A DNA stretch of 34,636 nucleotides. Source: Limnohabitans sp. Rim8. Lineage in GTDB: Bacteria; Pseudomonadota; Gammaproteobacteria; Burkholderiales; Burkholderiaceae_C. The notes beneath the pieces are model-generated. The model searched no databases. It was not told where the DNA came from and saw only the letters and a list, made by a program, of their open reading frames with translations. The DNA lies in NCBI RefSeq assembly GCF_945901735.1, contig NZ_CAMDLM010000034.1:1-34636 (forward strand), given 5' to 3'. The position numbers and the translations under genes were made by a program. This document shows, piece after piece, positions 1 to 6,401 of this stretch (its first letter is position 1; each line of letters starts with the position of its first letter).

Positions 1-270
1 GCGCTGGAGCATGGTGGTGATTTCTTTGGTGGCGCCTTCAGCGGTTTGCATCATCGAGATGCCGTCGTTGGCATTGCGAACCGACTGGTCCAAGGCTTTG
101 ATTTGGGCGGTCATGCGGTTGGCGATGGCCAGGCCGGCGGCGTCGTCGGCAGCCGCGTTGATGCGCTTGCCGGTGGACAGTTGTTCCATGGTTTTGCTCA
201 ATGCGCGGTTGTTCACCGTCATGGCATTTTGGGCAACCATCGACTTGACGTTGGTGTTGATGACGGACAT
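1..270 (-). CDS. fliC: Flagellin, N-terminal part (cut by window edge)
   Basis: This is the main subunit of the flagellar filament, exported through the flagellar type III apparatus and polymerised outside the cell. Only the first 90 codons are inside the window; the gene runs off the left edge. The visible part begins [17 protein letters not shown] and continues through [20 protein letters not shown], the conserved D0/D1 coiled-coil region of bacterial flagellins. The ATG at 270 follows an AGGAG ribosome-binding site by a normal distance. A sigma-28-like promoter lies about 105 bases upstream (376-402), as expected for a late flagellar gene. The central variable domain cannot be judged. Confidence 0.97.
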   Translation of the reverse strand, partial: MSVINTNVKSMVAQNAMTVNNRALSKTMEQLSTGKRINAAADDAAGLAIANRMTAQIKALDQSVRNANDGISMMQTAEGATKEITTMLQR

Positions 271-375
271 GGTCTTACTCCTGAGAGATTGATTTCAAAT
301 GGTTGGCAGGGACCAAATGGAGTAGGACCTGCCTGTTAATTACAGAAAATCGGGTTTGAATCTCTGTTACTTGAT

Positions 376-402
376 GAATCGGATGCTGTTGGAAAAGCTT
401 GA
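376..402 (-). promoter_or_regulatory. Sigma-28 (FliA)-type promoter of fliC
   Basis: On the minus strand TCAA is followed by exactly 15 bases and then TCCGATTC. This resembles the flagellar sigma-28 consensus TAAA-N15-GCCGATAA. The spacing and the final TTC-like ending agree with three other sites in this window (883-909, 5435-5461, 19045-19071), all upstream of late flagellar genes. Confidence 0.75.
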
Positions 403-424
403 GGACTTGTTTGATTTTTTGATA

Positions 425-793
425 TCAAGATTTTTCGTCTTGCATCAAACCCTTCATGTTTTCCAAGTTGTGGGCAACGCGCAGGGCCACTTCTGAAGGG
501 ATCTGACGAATCACTTCGCCCGCTTGGTTTTTCACAGTCACCACCAATTGATTGGCCACATCGTCCAGGCTGAAGTTCAGGTCACGGCCATTTTTGGCCA
601 TTTGCTTGTTCAGCTGCTCGCTGGCTTCTTGCAGGGTGCGGCGAACTTCCTGCGGGTCGGGCTTGTTCTCGACCACCGGTTTCTTCTCCACGGGAGGCTG
701 TGGTCGGGCTTGTACTTCGGCCGCACGCGCAGCGGGGATTTCCGCTGGCGCGGCGGGTGCGTGTGGCGCGCTGGGTTGGATGTCGTTGCTCAT
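425..793 (-). CDS. flaG: FlaG family flagellar protein
   Basis: This 122-residue protein has the FlaG layout. A Pro/Ala-rich disordered N-terminal half (to about residue 50) is followed by the conserved domain, with 'LNFSLDDVANQLVVTVKNQ' and 'GEVIRQIPSEVALRVAHNL'. FlaG family proteins influence filament length or filament-cap function, but their mechanism is poorly defined. The gene lies just upstream of fliC in the same orientation, the usual fliC-flaG arrangement. It has its own sigma-28-like promoter at 883-909. In related genomes fliD often comes next; here more than 3 kb of unrelated genes intervenes. Confidence 0.9.
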   Translation of the reverse strand: MSNDIQPSAPHAPAAPAEIPAARAAEVQARPQPPVEKKPVVENKPDPQEVRRTLQEASEQLNKQMAKNGRDLNFSLDDVANQLVVTVKNQAGEVIRQIPSEVALRVAHNLENMKGLMQDEKS

Positions 794-882
794 GGCGTTG
801 TCCTCTGTCTTAGCCCCATTAACAGTGCTGGCAGGTGGTCAAGCGCGGGAGCGGGTGACCAATTGGGGGGAGTCGTCATGGT

Positions 883-909
883 GATTCGACCGCTGCGTTG
901 GGAACTTGA
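883..909 (-). promoter_or_regulatory. Sigma-28-type promoter of flaG
   Basis: On the minus strand TCAA, a 15-base spacer and GTCGAATC occur about 90 bases upstream of flaG. The -35 context CTCAAGTTC is the same as upstream of flgM, and the -10 octamer is identical to those of fliD and flgM. Confidence 0.7.
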
Positions 910-1022
910 GGGCGTTTTTGAAAAAACGGCAAAAATTTTCCGGTGGCCAGTTTGGGTTTTAAAGTGGCGACGGGCAAAGGGGTTTGTTCGGTAAGGTTGT
1001 GCTTGTTTTTGCGCCAGTTTGT

Positions 1023-1060
1023 TTGAGCTGGGCGAGTTCCATTGGCATAATATGCCAATG
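1023..1060 (+). promoter_or_regulatory. parDE promoter with overlapping palindromic operator
   Basis: TTGAGC (1023-1028) and CATAAT (1046-1051) are 17 bases apart and form a plausible sigma-70 promoter. A perfect 21-base palindrome at 1040-1060, with arms CATTGGCATA and TATGCCAATG around a central A, covers the -10 element. Binding there would block transcription, which fits the autoregulation known for ParD-type antitoxins. An AGGAGA ribosome-binding site follows, five bases before the parD ATG. Confidence 0.7.
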
Positions 1061-1080
1061 ACTTTGTTCAGGAGATAGCC

Positions 1081-1362
1081 ATGCCCACACGCAACCTTGT
1101 TCTGACAGACCACCAAGCCGCCATGCTGGAGCAGTTGGTGAGCAGCGGGCGATACCAAAACGCGAGTGAGGTACTGCGCGAGGGGCTTCGCCTGGTGCAG
1201 CAACGAGAGGCGGAGGATGCCTATCGACTGGAAGCACTTCGTGCGGCTGTTCAATTGGGTGCTGCAGACATGGCTGCTGGCCGATTCAAATCCTTTGAAA
1301 CCCAGGCATCGCTGCGAAACCACCTCAAATCTCTTGCCCAAAGAGTCACTGCAGCGGCTTGA
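1081..1362 (+). CDS. parD: ParD-family type II antitoxin
   Basis: This 93-residue protein starts with a ribbon-helix-helix motif (MPTRNLVLTDHQAAMLEQLV, then GRYQNASEVLREGLRL), typical of the ParD/CC2985 antitoxin family. The C-terminal half (about residues 45-93), including FKSFETQASLRNHLKSL, would be the flexible part that wraps and neutralises the toxin. The RHH dimer would also repress its own operon through the palindrome at 1040-1060. The start is fixed by an AGGAGA ribosome-binding site. The toxin gene begins almost at once after the stop. The pair lies between flaG and fliD, an unusual place for a toxin-antitoxin system. Confidence 0.9.
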   Translation: MPTRNLVLTDHQAAMLEQLVSSGRYQNASEVLREGLRLVQQREAEDAYRLEALRAAVQLGAADMAAGRFKSFETQASLRNHLKSLAQRVTAAA

Positions 1363-1364
1363 GC

Positions 1365-1700
1365 ATGGCTTGGACCGTGCGGCTTGCCGCTCAGGCTGAG
1401 TTGGATTTTGTGGAGATCTTGGCTTGGACCGTTGAGAATTTCGGAGAGAGTCAGGTGGACATTTGCGCCGAGACACTGACTTTGGCCATCGAGGATTTGC
1501 ATGACGGCCCGTTGCTTCAGGGCGCCCAAGCGCGCGGCGAGATCGAACCCGGTATCCGAACCTTGCATGTGGCCCGCCTAGGCAAAAATGGGCGTCACTT
1601 TGTGGTGTTCAGGCAGACTGAGGATCGTGGCATCGATGTCCTGCGATTGCTTCATGACGGCATGGACTTGGCCAGGCATATTGCTTGCCGCGCACCCTGA
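1365..1700 (+). CDS. parE: ParE/RelE-superfamily toxin
   Basis: This protein of about 111 residues begins MAWTVRLAAQAELDFVEILAW and contains LHVARLGKNGRHFVVFRQTE and DVLRLLHDGMDLARHI, the fold pattern of ParE/RelE toxins. ParE members usually poison DNA gyrase, whereas RelE relatives cut mRNA; which applies here cannot be read from sequence. The ATG at 1365 lies two bases after the antitoxin stop, so translational coupling is likely. An in-frame TTG at 1359 overlaps the parD stop and is a possible alternative start, but the ATG gives the more usual family N-terminus. Confidence 0.88.
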   Translation: MAWTVRLAAQAELDFVEILAWTVENFGESQVDICAETLTLAIEDLHDGPLLQGAQARGEIEPGIRTLHVARLGKNGRHFVVFRQTEDRGIDVLRLLHDGMDLARHIACRAP

Positions 1701-1765
1701 GTTGACTCAGGAGCTGGCAGCATAACGACAGTTGCTGGAAACGCAGACCCTGATGAGGCCCTGTA

Positions 1766-2092
1766 TCACCCAGGCTGAACCGCATGCTGCAACACCTCGG
1801 TCGCCCATCGGTTCAGACATTTACCCGCAGCCTGTGCAGCAACGATGGCTCGATCGTGGATCTCGGGGGGGACGCGTAACAAAAGCTTGCCTGATGCGGG
1901 CTTCTCGGGTTGTACGCCTTGCTCCTTGCAATCTGCCAGATAGTCCTGGCCAGGCTGCAGTGACAGCACTTTGACGCTTTGACGAATGGCCGTCACTGCC
2001 CGTTTGGCTGCGTGCTGATTCTTGGGGGCCAGAAATCGTGAGAGGCGCTGCACATCGAGCAGGGCCTGGGGCGACCAGATCAGCTGCGGCAT
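1766..2092 (-). pseudogene. Chimeric remnant: ParE N-terminus joined to HicB C-terminus
   Basis: This 108-codon open frame joins two unrelated families. Residues 1 to about 48 (MPQLIWSPQALLDVQRLSRF through KVLSLQPG) are the first half of a ParE toxin; the second half, where conserved ParE residues normally sit, is absent. From about residue 49 the sequence (DYLADCKEQG, SGKLLLRVPPEIHDRA, GKCLNRWATEVLQHA) is the C-terminal ribbon-helix-helix part of a HicB antitoxin, without its N-terminal HicB domain. The joint is near 1948, at a short CCTGGCCAGG palindrome. No partner gene adjoins it. It is most likely a deletion scar between two decayed toxin-antitoxin genes, though the frame is open and a product could be made. 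It converges on parDE. Confidence 0.7.
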
Positions 2093-2105
2093 GCAGGTTG
2101 ATCAT

Positions 2106-2147
2106 ACCAATTGGTGCGACCAAAATGTGGATAATATTAGCATTATC
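2106..2147. promoter_or_regulatory. Two inverted repeats upstream of the cyclic-nucleotide module
   Basis: TTGGTGCGACCAA (2111-2123) is a perfect TTGGT-N3-ACCAA inverted repeat, the arrangement seen in operators of several FadR/LldR-type GntR regulators. It partly overlaps ACCAATTGGT (2106-2115). A second dyad, GATAAT-N6-ATTATC, follows at 2130-2147. The sites lie between the divergent chimeric gene and the module starting at 2259. The regulator is unknown and chance occurrence is possible. Confidence 0.35.
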
Positions 2148-2258
2148 AGTGCAAAGCCCCTTGGCTTTAAAAATTCATAAAAAATTCAGTTCTTCACATA
2201 TGACCAGGCGCTTCAGTCCCGATCGCATGATGTATGCGCCTTCTCCAATGGGGTGCCT

Positions 2259-2759
2259 ATGACCACCAACCGCTATGCGGCGGCTTCTTTTGCAGTGAAC
2301 ATCGATCACTTGCATGCTTTGGGTGTGCGCGATCCCTATTCTGAGCAAAGTTTGCAGCTCTACCATTCCGGCAAACTCAACGCCAACGAGCGCCTTTACT
2401 TCTCTTTGTGGGGCTCCTCCGAGCTGAGTACGTCTTTGATTCGTGCCAAGACCCGGTTTGCCCGTCAAGGGGAGACTGTGAGTTCGGCTTATTTTGTGAT
2501 CAAGGGCCAAGTTTTAGGGGTTCAGGGTGATCAAATCTACCGTTTGGGCCCGGGCAGCGTGATCGGTTTGGCTGAAGGTGTCGGCGGTTTGGCCTACAGC
2601 ATGGATGCGATCGCCGTCGACGATGTGCAAGTGCGTGTTTTTCCGATTTACGCCATCTCGAAATTGGTGAAAAACATGCCGCCAGGTCTAAAAGGTATTT
2701 TGAAATCCACCGTCATGCGCACCTTGCAATTGACAACACCTCCGGCGGTGCTGTCATGA
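2259..2759 (+). CDS. Cyclic-nucleotide-binding-domain-like protein, degenerate pocket
   Basis: This 166-residue protein contains one CNB-like beta roll at about residues 60-145, in which KTRFARQGETVSSAYFVIKG and YRLGPGSVIGLAEGVGGL are recognisable. The phosphate-binding cassette of the family normally reads FGE...R-x-A. Here a Glu is present in GLAEGV, but the Arg that contacts the cyclic phosphate is not apparent (GLAYSMDAIAVD), so ligand binding is doubtful. No DNA-binding or enzymatic domain is visible. Residues 1-55 are of unknown function. The ATG at 2259 is preceded by GGGG; an upstream GTG at 2253 is an alternative. The stop overlaps the next gene's start as ATGA, which implies coupled translation and perhaps a heteromeric complex. 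Confidence 0.75.
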   Translation: MTTNRYAAASFAVNIDHLHALGVRDPYSEQSLQLYHSGKLNANERLYFSLWGSSELSTSLIRAKTRFARQGETVSSAYFVIKGQVLGVQGDQIYRLGPGSVIGLAEGVGGLAYSMDAIAVDDVQVRVFPIYAISKLVKNMPPGLKGILKSTVMRTLQLTTPPAVLS

Positions 2760-3106
2760 CTTCTTTTGACGAAATCAAGCTCGAGGAAGGCGATGTGCTG
2801 TTCAATGCAGGCGAGCCGGCAGACAAGCTTTACTTCATTCAATCGGGTGCGATTCAGATGGCGGACAAAAACACAGGCGCTGTTTTTGCCACTTTGCGTG
2901 AAGGCGATTCTTTTGGTGAGCAGGCCATGCTTCAAGGGGGCATTCGTGGCGCGACGGCCAAAGCCGGTGAGCCGACGGTTTTGTTGGAAATCACAGCCGA
3001 GGGTTTGCGGGGGATGCTCAAGACCGCATCGCCCATTTTGACGGCCGTGTTTGAAGCGATGATGTTGCAGCAAAACATGCACAACGGCATCCGAACGAAA
3101 GCTTGA
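2756..3106 (+). CDS. Stand-alone cyclic-nucleotide-binding domain protein
   Basis: This 116-residue protein is almost entirely one CNB domain. It contains LEEGDVLFNAGEPADKLYFI, then SGAIQM, then REGDSFGEQAML followed by IRGATAKA. The FGE and R-x-A residues of the phosphate-binding cassette are both present, so it may bind cAMP or cGMP. Unlike CRP it has no helix-turn-helix, so it is unlikely to be a transcription factor alone. Together with the preceding degenerate CNB protein it recalls a tandem CNB regulatory subunit split into two genes. It overlaps the previous gene by four bases and is followed at once by a phosphodiesterase-like gene. Confidence 0.85.
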   Translation: MTSFDEIKLEEGDVLFNAGEPADKLYFIQSGAIQMADKNTGAVFATLREGDSFGEQAMLQGGIRGATAKAGEPTVLLEITAEGLRGMLKTASPILTAVFEAMMLQQNMHNGIRTKA

Positions 3107-3107
3107 T

Positions 3108-3971
3108 GTGCTTGCTCCAACTTCTTTGCCAGCCATGCCAACTTTGCTTGAGCTCAACACCAGCTTGCAGAACCTGCGGCGTCCTTGGCCCACGCGCTGG
3201 CCCGGTCTGCCTTTGGTGTTTGAGCGGTGTTGGCAAGAATTGGGCTTGGCCAAGCCCCGTTCGGGCTCTCGCACCCATGCCCTCTACCTGTTTGGCCAGG
3301 AGGTGGTTCAAAGGGTGGAGCAGGACGGGGCTGAACGCCACGCCCAAGGGGTTGAGCCCGCATACCACAACCGCTTGCACACTGCAGACACTTTGGTCTG
3401 CATGACGTACTTGATTCGGGCGTGCCGCGCGCTGGGCATTGCCAGTGCCCACGACGCACCCACCGGGGCGCTGGTGTTGGCCATCATGGCGGGCCATGAT
3501 TTTTTGCACCCGGGTGGCTCCAACGCGACGCCCTCTGAATTTGAAGCCCGTGCCGTGGCCGATTTGCAACCCTTGATGCAATCAGCAGGCCTGCGCCCGC
3601 AGGACAGGGACATCTTGTCGCACTGCATCTTGGCCACCGATCCGGCGCGGGTCAAGGCCTTTCATGAGGACATTCGCACGCGCACTTTTGACCTCGGACA
3701 GCGCGATTGTTTGGCGGTGTTGGTGCAAGAGGCCGACATTTTGGCCAGCACGCTGCCCAAGACCCAAGAGGGCCTGACCCAAGCCTTGTCAGTTGAATGG
3801 GCGCCCACACAACCGACTGCCGCAGAGCGTTTGCTGCTGCCCCAGAACCGGTTGCTGTTTTTGGAGCATGCGGCGCTTTTTTCGAGCCCTGCTGCTTTGA
3901 TGCTGGGTCTTGACAAGGTCAAGGGCCGGCAAATGTCAAACATCAAACACCGTTTGAGCCAAACCGTTTGA
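3108..3971 (+). CDS. Class I cyclic-nucleotide phosphodiesterase-like protein
   Basis: This 287-residue protein has HD-superfamily metal ligands arranged as in class I (PDE1-11 type) 3',5'-cyclic nucleotide phosphodiesterases. These are YHNRLHTAD (residues 86-94), HDFLHPGGSN (130-139, close to the class I signature HD-x2-H-x-[AG]-x2-[NQ]), ILATD (174-178) and a later Asp in QEAD (210). Such enzymes hydrolyse cAMP or cGMP to 5'-NMP. The activity is inferred here, and a more general HD phosphohydrolase is possible. The predicted GTG start at 3108 is one base after the stop of the CNB gene; an ATG at 3135 is an alternative without a clear ribosome-binding site. No signal peptide or membrane segment is seen. 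The gene converges on fliD. Confidence 0.75.
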   Translation: MLAPTSLPAMPTLLELNTSLQNLRRPWPTRWPGLPLVFERCWQELGLAKPRSGSRTHALYLFGQEVVQRVEQDGAERHAQGVEPAYHNRLHTADTLVCMTYLIRACRALGIASAHDAPTGALVLAIMAGHDFLHPGGSNATPSEFEARAVADLQPLMQSAGLRPQDRDILSHCILATDPARVKAFHEDIRTRTFDLGQRDCLAVLVQEADILASTLPKTQEGLTQALSVEWAPTQPTAAERLLLPQNRLLFLEHAALFSSPAALMLGLDKVKGRQMSNIKHRLSQTV

Positions 3972-3998
3972 TTGGCGCCGGCGACAGCGCCTTCGGCT

Positions 3999-5399
3999 TC
4001 AGTTGTCGTAGGCTTTCATCATGCCTTCAAAGGTGCCTTTGAGGCCTTCGCGCATGCTATTGCTCTTGCCCACGATGCTGTCCATGGCGCTGAACTGGTT
4101 CATGTAGCGGCTCAAGAGCTTTTCCATGCGCTCGTCGAGCAGGGTCAGCTCTTCTTTGTATTTGGCAATCTGGGTGGTGGCGCTTTTGCTTTGGGTGTCG
4201 ATCATGCCCGTGGACAGCAGCATTTTTTCGATGCTGTTGATCGCGTCGCCTGCCAAGCCTGCTGGAAGGGTGCTGTAAATGCTTTGGTTGTTGGTGCCCG
4301 CGCTGAACATGGTGGACACCTCGGTGAAGTTGTCTTGCAACGCGGTGTCGAGCTTGCTTTCGTCGAGGGTGAGTTTGCCGAATCGGTCGATGCTCAAGCC
4401 CACATCGCGCGCTGCTTGGATGGTGGTCCCGGGGGTGGTCGATGTGCCAGTGACCAGGTTGCGCACCTGGCTGCGCACGCTTTGCAGCAGGCTCTCACCC
4501 GCCAGCACGCCACCAAATTCTTCCACTTCGCTGGCCCTGTCGCCCAAGATTTTCAGGGTGTCTTCAAATTCGTTGTAGGCCGTCACCAGGCCTTTGATGT
4601 TGTCCTTGATGCCGGCGGTGTCGCGGTTCAGGTCCAGGCGAGCCGCGCCTGTGGTGGCGGTGTACAGGTCAAGGGTGACGCCATCGATCACGTCGTTGAC
4701 CGTGTTGGTGCTGCGGGTGACTGCGAGGCCGTTGATCTTGAAACTGGCATCGGTGGCGGTTTGCAGTGGGGTGGCAAAAGCGACAGCGTCGATGGCCTGA
4801 CCTGTGCCGTCATCGCTGGTCAGGCTGAAGTTTTGCGTTGCACCCGTTTCTCCGGTGACCACCACGTTGTAGGCACTGCCGGTGTTGATGAGCTGGGCCG
4901 TCACGCCCAGCTTGGCGCCGTTGATCGCGCTGACCATGCCCGCCGGGGTGGCGGTGGTGACGTCGATCGCGCCTGTACTCACGCCGCCAATGGACAGGTT
5001 CAGTTGGAAGGCGGCGCCCCCATTGAGGGCCGTGGCGCGATCGGCAAAGTTGCTGCTGGCCGTGCGTTGGGCCAGGGCCGTTGTCAACACTTCAATGCTG
5101 TAGCTGCCCGCTTCTGCCGTCGTGCTGGCGGTCACGCCAAAGGTGCTGGGTTGGGTGTTGCTGGGCTTGATCGAGCTGAAATCGCTGGCGTCGTTGAGCT
5201 TGCCAAAAGCGGTTTTCAGCGTCGACAAGGCGTATTTCACGGCGCTGTAGCCCGTGATCTTGGCTTCGGACTTGGCAATCTTGCCGTCTATGCGCTCTTT
5301 TTTGGGCGTTTTCTCGGCATCCACCAGGCTTTGGGCCAGCGCTTTGACATCGATGCCGGAGCCGGCGCCGAGGGTGTTGACAATGCTGCTGGTGGCCAT
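3999..5399 (-). CDS. fliD: Flagellar filament cap protein FliD (HAP2)
   Basis: This 466-residue protein forms the cap at the filament tip, under which flagellin subunits fold and insert. The N-terminus (MATSSIVNTLGAGSGIDVKA, ALAQSLVDAEKTPKKERID) matches the FliD_N domain. The C-terminal region (about 245-460) includes DNIKGLVTAYNEFEDTLK and ends with a coiled coil containing LLDERMEKLLSRYMNQFSAM, as in FliD_C. Length is normal. It lies downstream of flgL but has its own sigma-28-like promoter at 5435-5461. The usual fliS and fliT chaperone genes do not follow it; the next gene is the convergent phosphodiesterase-like gene. Confidence 0.97.
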   Translation of the reverse strand: MATSSIVNTLGAGSGIDVKALAQSLVDAEKTPKKERIDGKIAKSEAKITGYSAVKYALSTLKTAFGKLNDASDFSSIKPSNTQPSTFGVTASTTAEAGSYSIEVLTTALAQRTASSNFADRATALNGGAAFQLNLSIGGVSTGAIDVTTATPAGMVSAINGAKLGVTAQLINTGSAYNVVVTGETGATQNFSLTSDDGTGQAIDAVAFATPLQTATDASFKINGLAVTRSTNTVNDVIDGVTLDLYTATTGAARLDLNRDTAGIKDNIKGLVTAYNEFEDTLKILGDRASEVEEFGGVLAGESLLQSVRSQVRNLVTGTSTTPGTTIQAARDVGLSIDRFGKLTLDESKLDTALQDNFTEVSTMFSAGTNNQSIYSTLPAGLAGDAINSIEKMLLSTGMIDTQSKSATTQIAKYKEELTLLDERMEKLLSRYMNQFSAMDSIVGKSNSMREGLKGTFEGMMKAYDN

Positions 5400-5434
5400 G
5401 GGTGGAGTTCGCTGTCGGAGGTGTGAATAAAGGA

Positions 5435-5461
5435 GATTCGACGCGGCGTTTCAAAACTTAA
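5435..5461 (-). promoter_or_regulatory. Sigma-28-type promoter of fliD
   Basis: On the minus strand TTAA, 15 bases and GTCGAATC lie 36 bases upstream of the fliD ATG. The -10 octamer is identical to those of flaG and flgM. The position lets fliD be transcribed as a late gene apart from the flgB operon. Confidence 0.7.
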
Positions 5462-5475
5462 GCCGCAGCGCCAGA

Positions 5476-6390
5476 TCAGCCCCGGATGTAATCAAAAAGT
5501 GACAAACTCGAGATTTTTCCAAAGCTGCCCATGGCCGCTTCCATGGCCATCATTTCCTTGTTCATGCGGGTCACGGCCTCGGCATAGTCCAGGTCCTCAA
5601 TCTCCGACAAGGTGGATTTGATGCGCAAGGTGGTTTCTTCCAGCACATCGAGCTGGGACTGAACCACGGTCTGGTCTGAGCCGTTTTGTGCTTGCGACAG
5701 CGTCATGCTGTCGTGCATTTGGGTGATGTCGGCAATGCCCTGCTGGACCTTGGCCGTGAGGCTGCTGTTGACGCCTTCGATCATCTGGTCCAAGGCATTG
5801 AAAAAGCCCACCGCCTGACCGTCGTCGCGCACCACGCGGCGGAACACATCGGTGCCCGCGCGGGTGAACTGCACGGTGCGTTCCACACCGGCAGGAATAC
5901 GGGTCTGCGTTTGGTCGCCCTCGTAGACGACCTGGCCATTGGCGTCCTCGGCAAAGGCGGGGGTGTTGACCCGTGTGCCCGAAAACAAATAGTTGCCGCT
6001 GTTGTCGCGTGTGTTGCCCAGGCTCAGCAGCTGGTTGCGCAGGGCCTTCATTTCCACGCCGATGGCTTTGCGGTCATCGGGTGCCAGGGTGTCGTTGGCA
6101 GCCTGGATGCCCAGCTCTTTCATGCGGATCAAGAGGTCATTGGAGGACGACAGCGCGGTTTCTTCGGCGGTGTAGCGGCGCATGGCCACGTCCAGCGTGC
6201 GCATGTGGCTTTCCTGGCGCTGCACTTCGCCTTTGAGTCGCTGGATGGCGGCGGCCTGGTCGGGTGCGGCGCTGGGGCTCAGGATCTGTTTGCCCACGGC
6301 CATTTGCGCTTGCGTGGTGGCCAGCTTGTTCTGGATGGTGCTCATGCGCTCGGTGGCGCGGTCAAACAGGAATGAGGTGGAGATTTTCAT
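5476..6390 (-). CDS. flgL: Flagellar hook-filament junction protein FlgL (HAP3)
   Basis: This 304-residue protein forms, with FlgK, the junction between hook and filament. It starts MKISTSFLFDRATERMSTIQ and continues NKLATTQAQMAVGKQILSPS, the flagellin-like N-terminal helix of FlgL. It ends in the matching C-terminal helix (LDYAEAVTRMNKEMMAMEAA, SLSLFDYIRG). Length is normal for the family. The gene starts 11 bases after the flgK stop with a GGAG ribosome-binding site, so it is the last gene of the flgB-L operon before fliD. Confidence 0.97.
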   Translation of the reverse strand: MKISTSFLFDRATERMSTIQNKLATTQAQMAVGKQILSPSAAPDQAAAIQRLKGEVQRQESHMRTLDVAMRRYTAEETALSSSNDLLIRMKELGIQAANDTLAPDDRKAIGVEMKALRNQLLSLGNTRDNSGNYLFSGTRVNTPAFAEDANGQVVYEGDQTQTRIPAGVERTVQFTRAGTDVFRRVVRDDGQAVGFFNALDQMIEGVNSSLTAKVQQGIADITQMHDSMTLSQAQNGSDQTVVQSQLDVLEETTLRIKSTLSEIEDLDYAEAVTRMNKEMMAMEAAMGSFGKISSLSLFDYIRG

Positions 6391-6401
6391 GAGGGCTCCG
6401 C

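Noticed and set aside
3974..3991. GGCGC ... GCGCC hairpin between the phosphodiesterase gene and fliD as a terminator
   Set aside because: The stem is only five base pairs, and no T-run follows on either strand.
3972..5426. A plus-strand open frame of 484 codons opposite fliD
   Set aside because: It is the antisense shadow of fliD in high-GC DNA. It has the Ala/Gly/His-rich composition typical of such frames and no recognisable family, while fliD on the other strand is clear.
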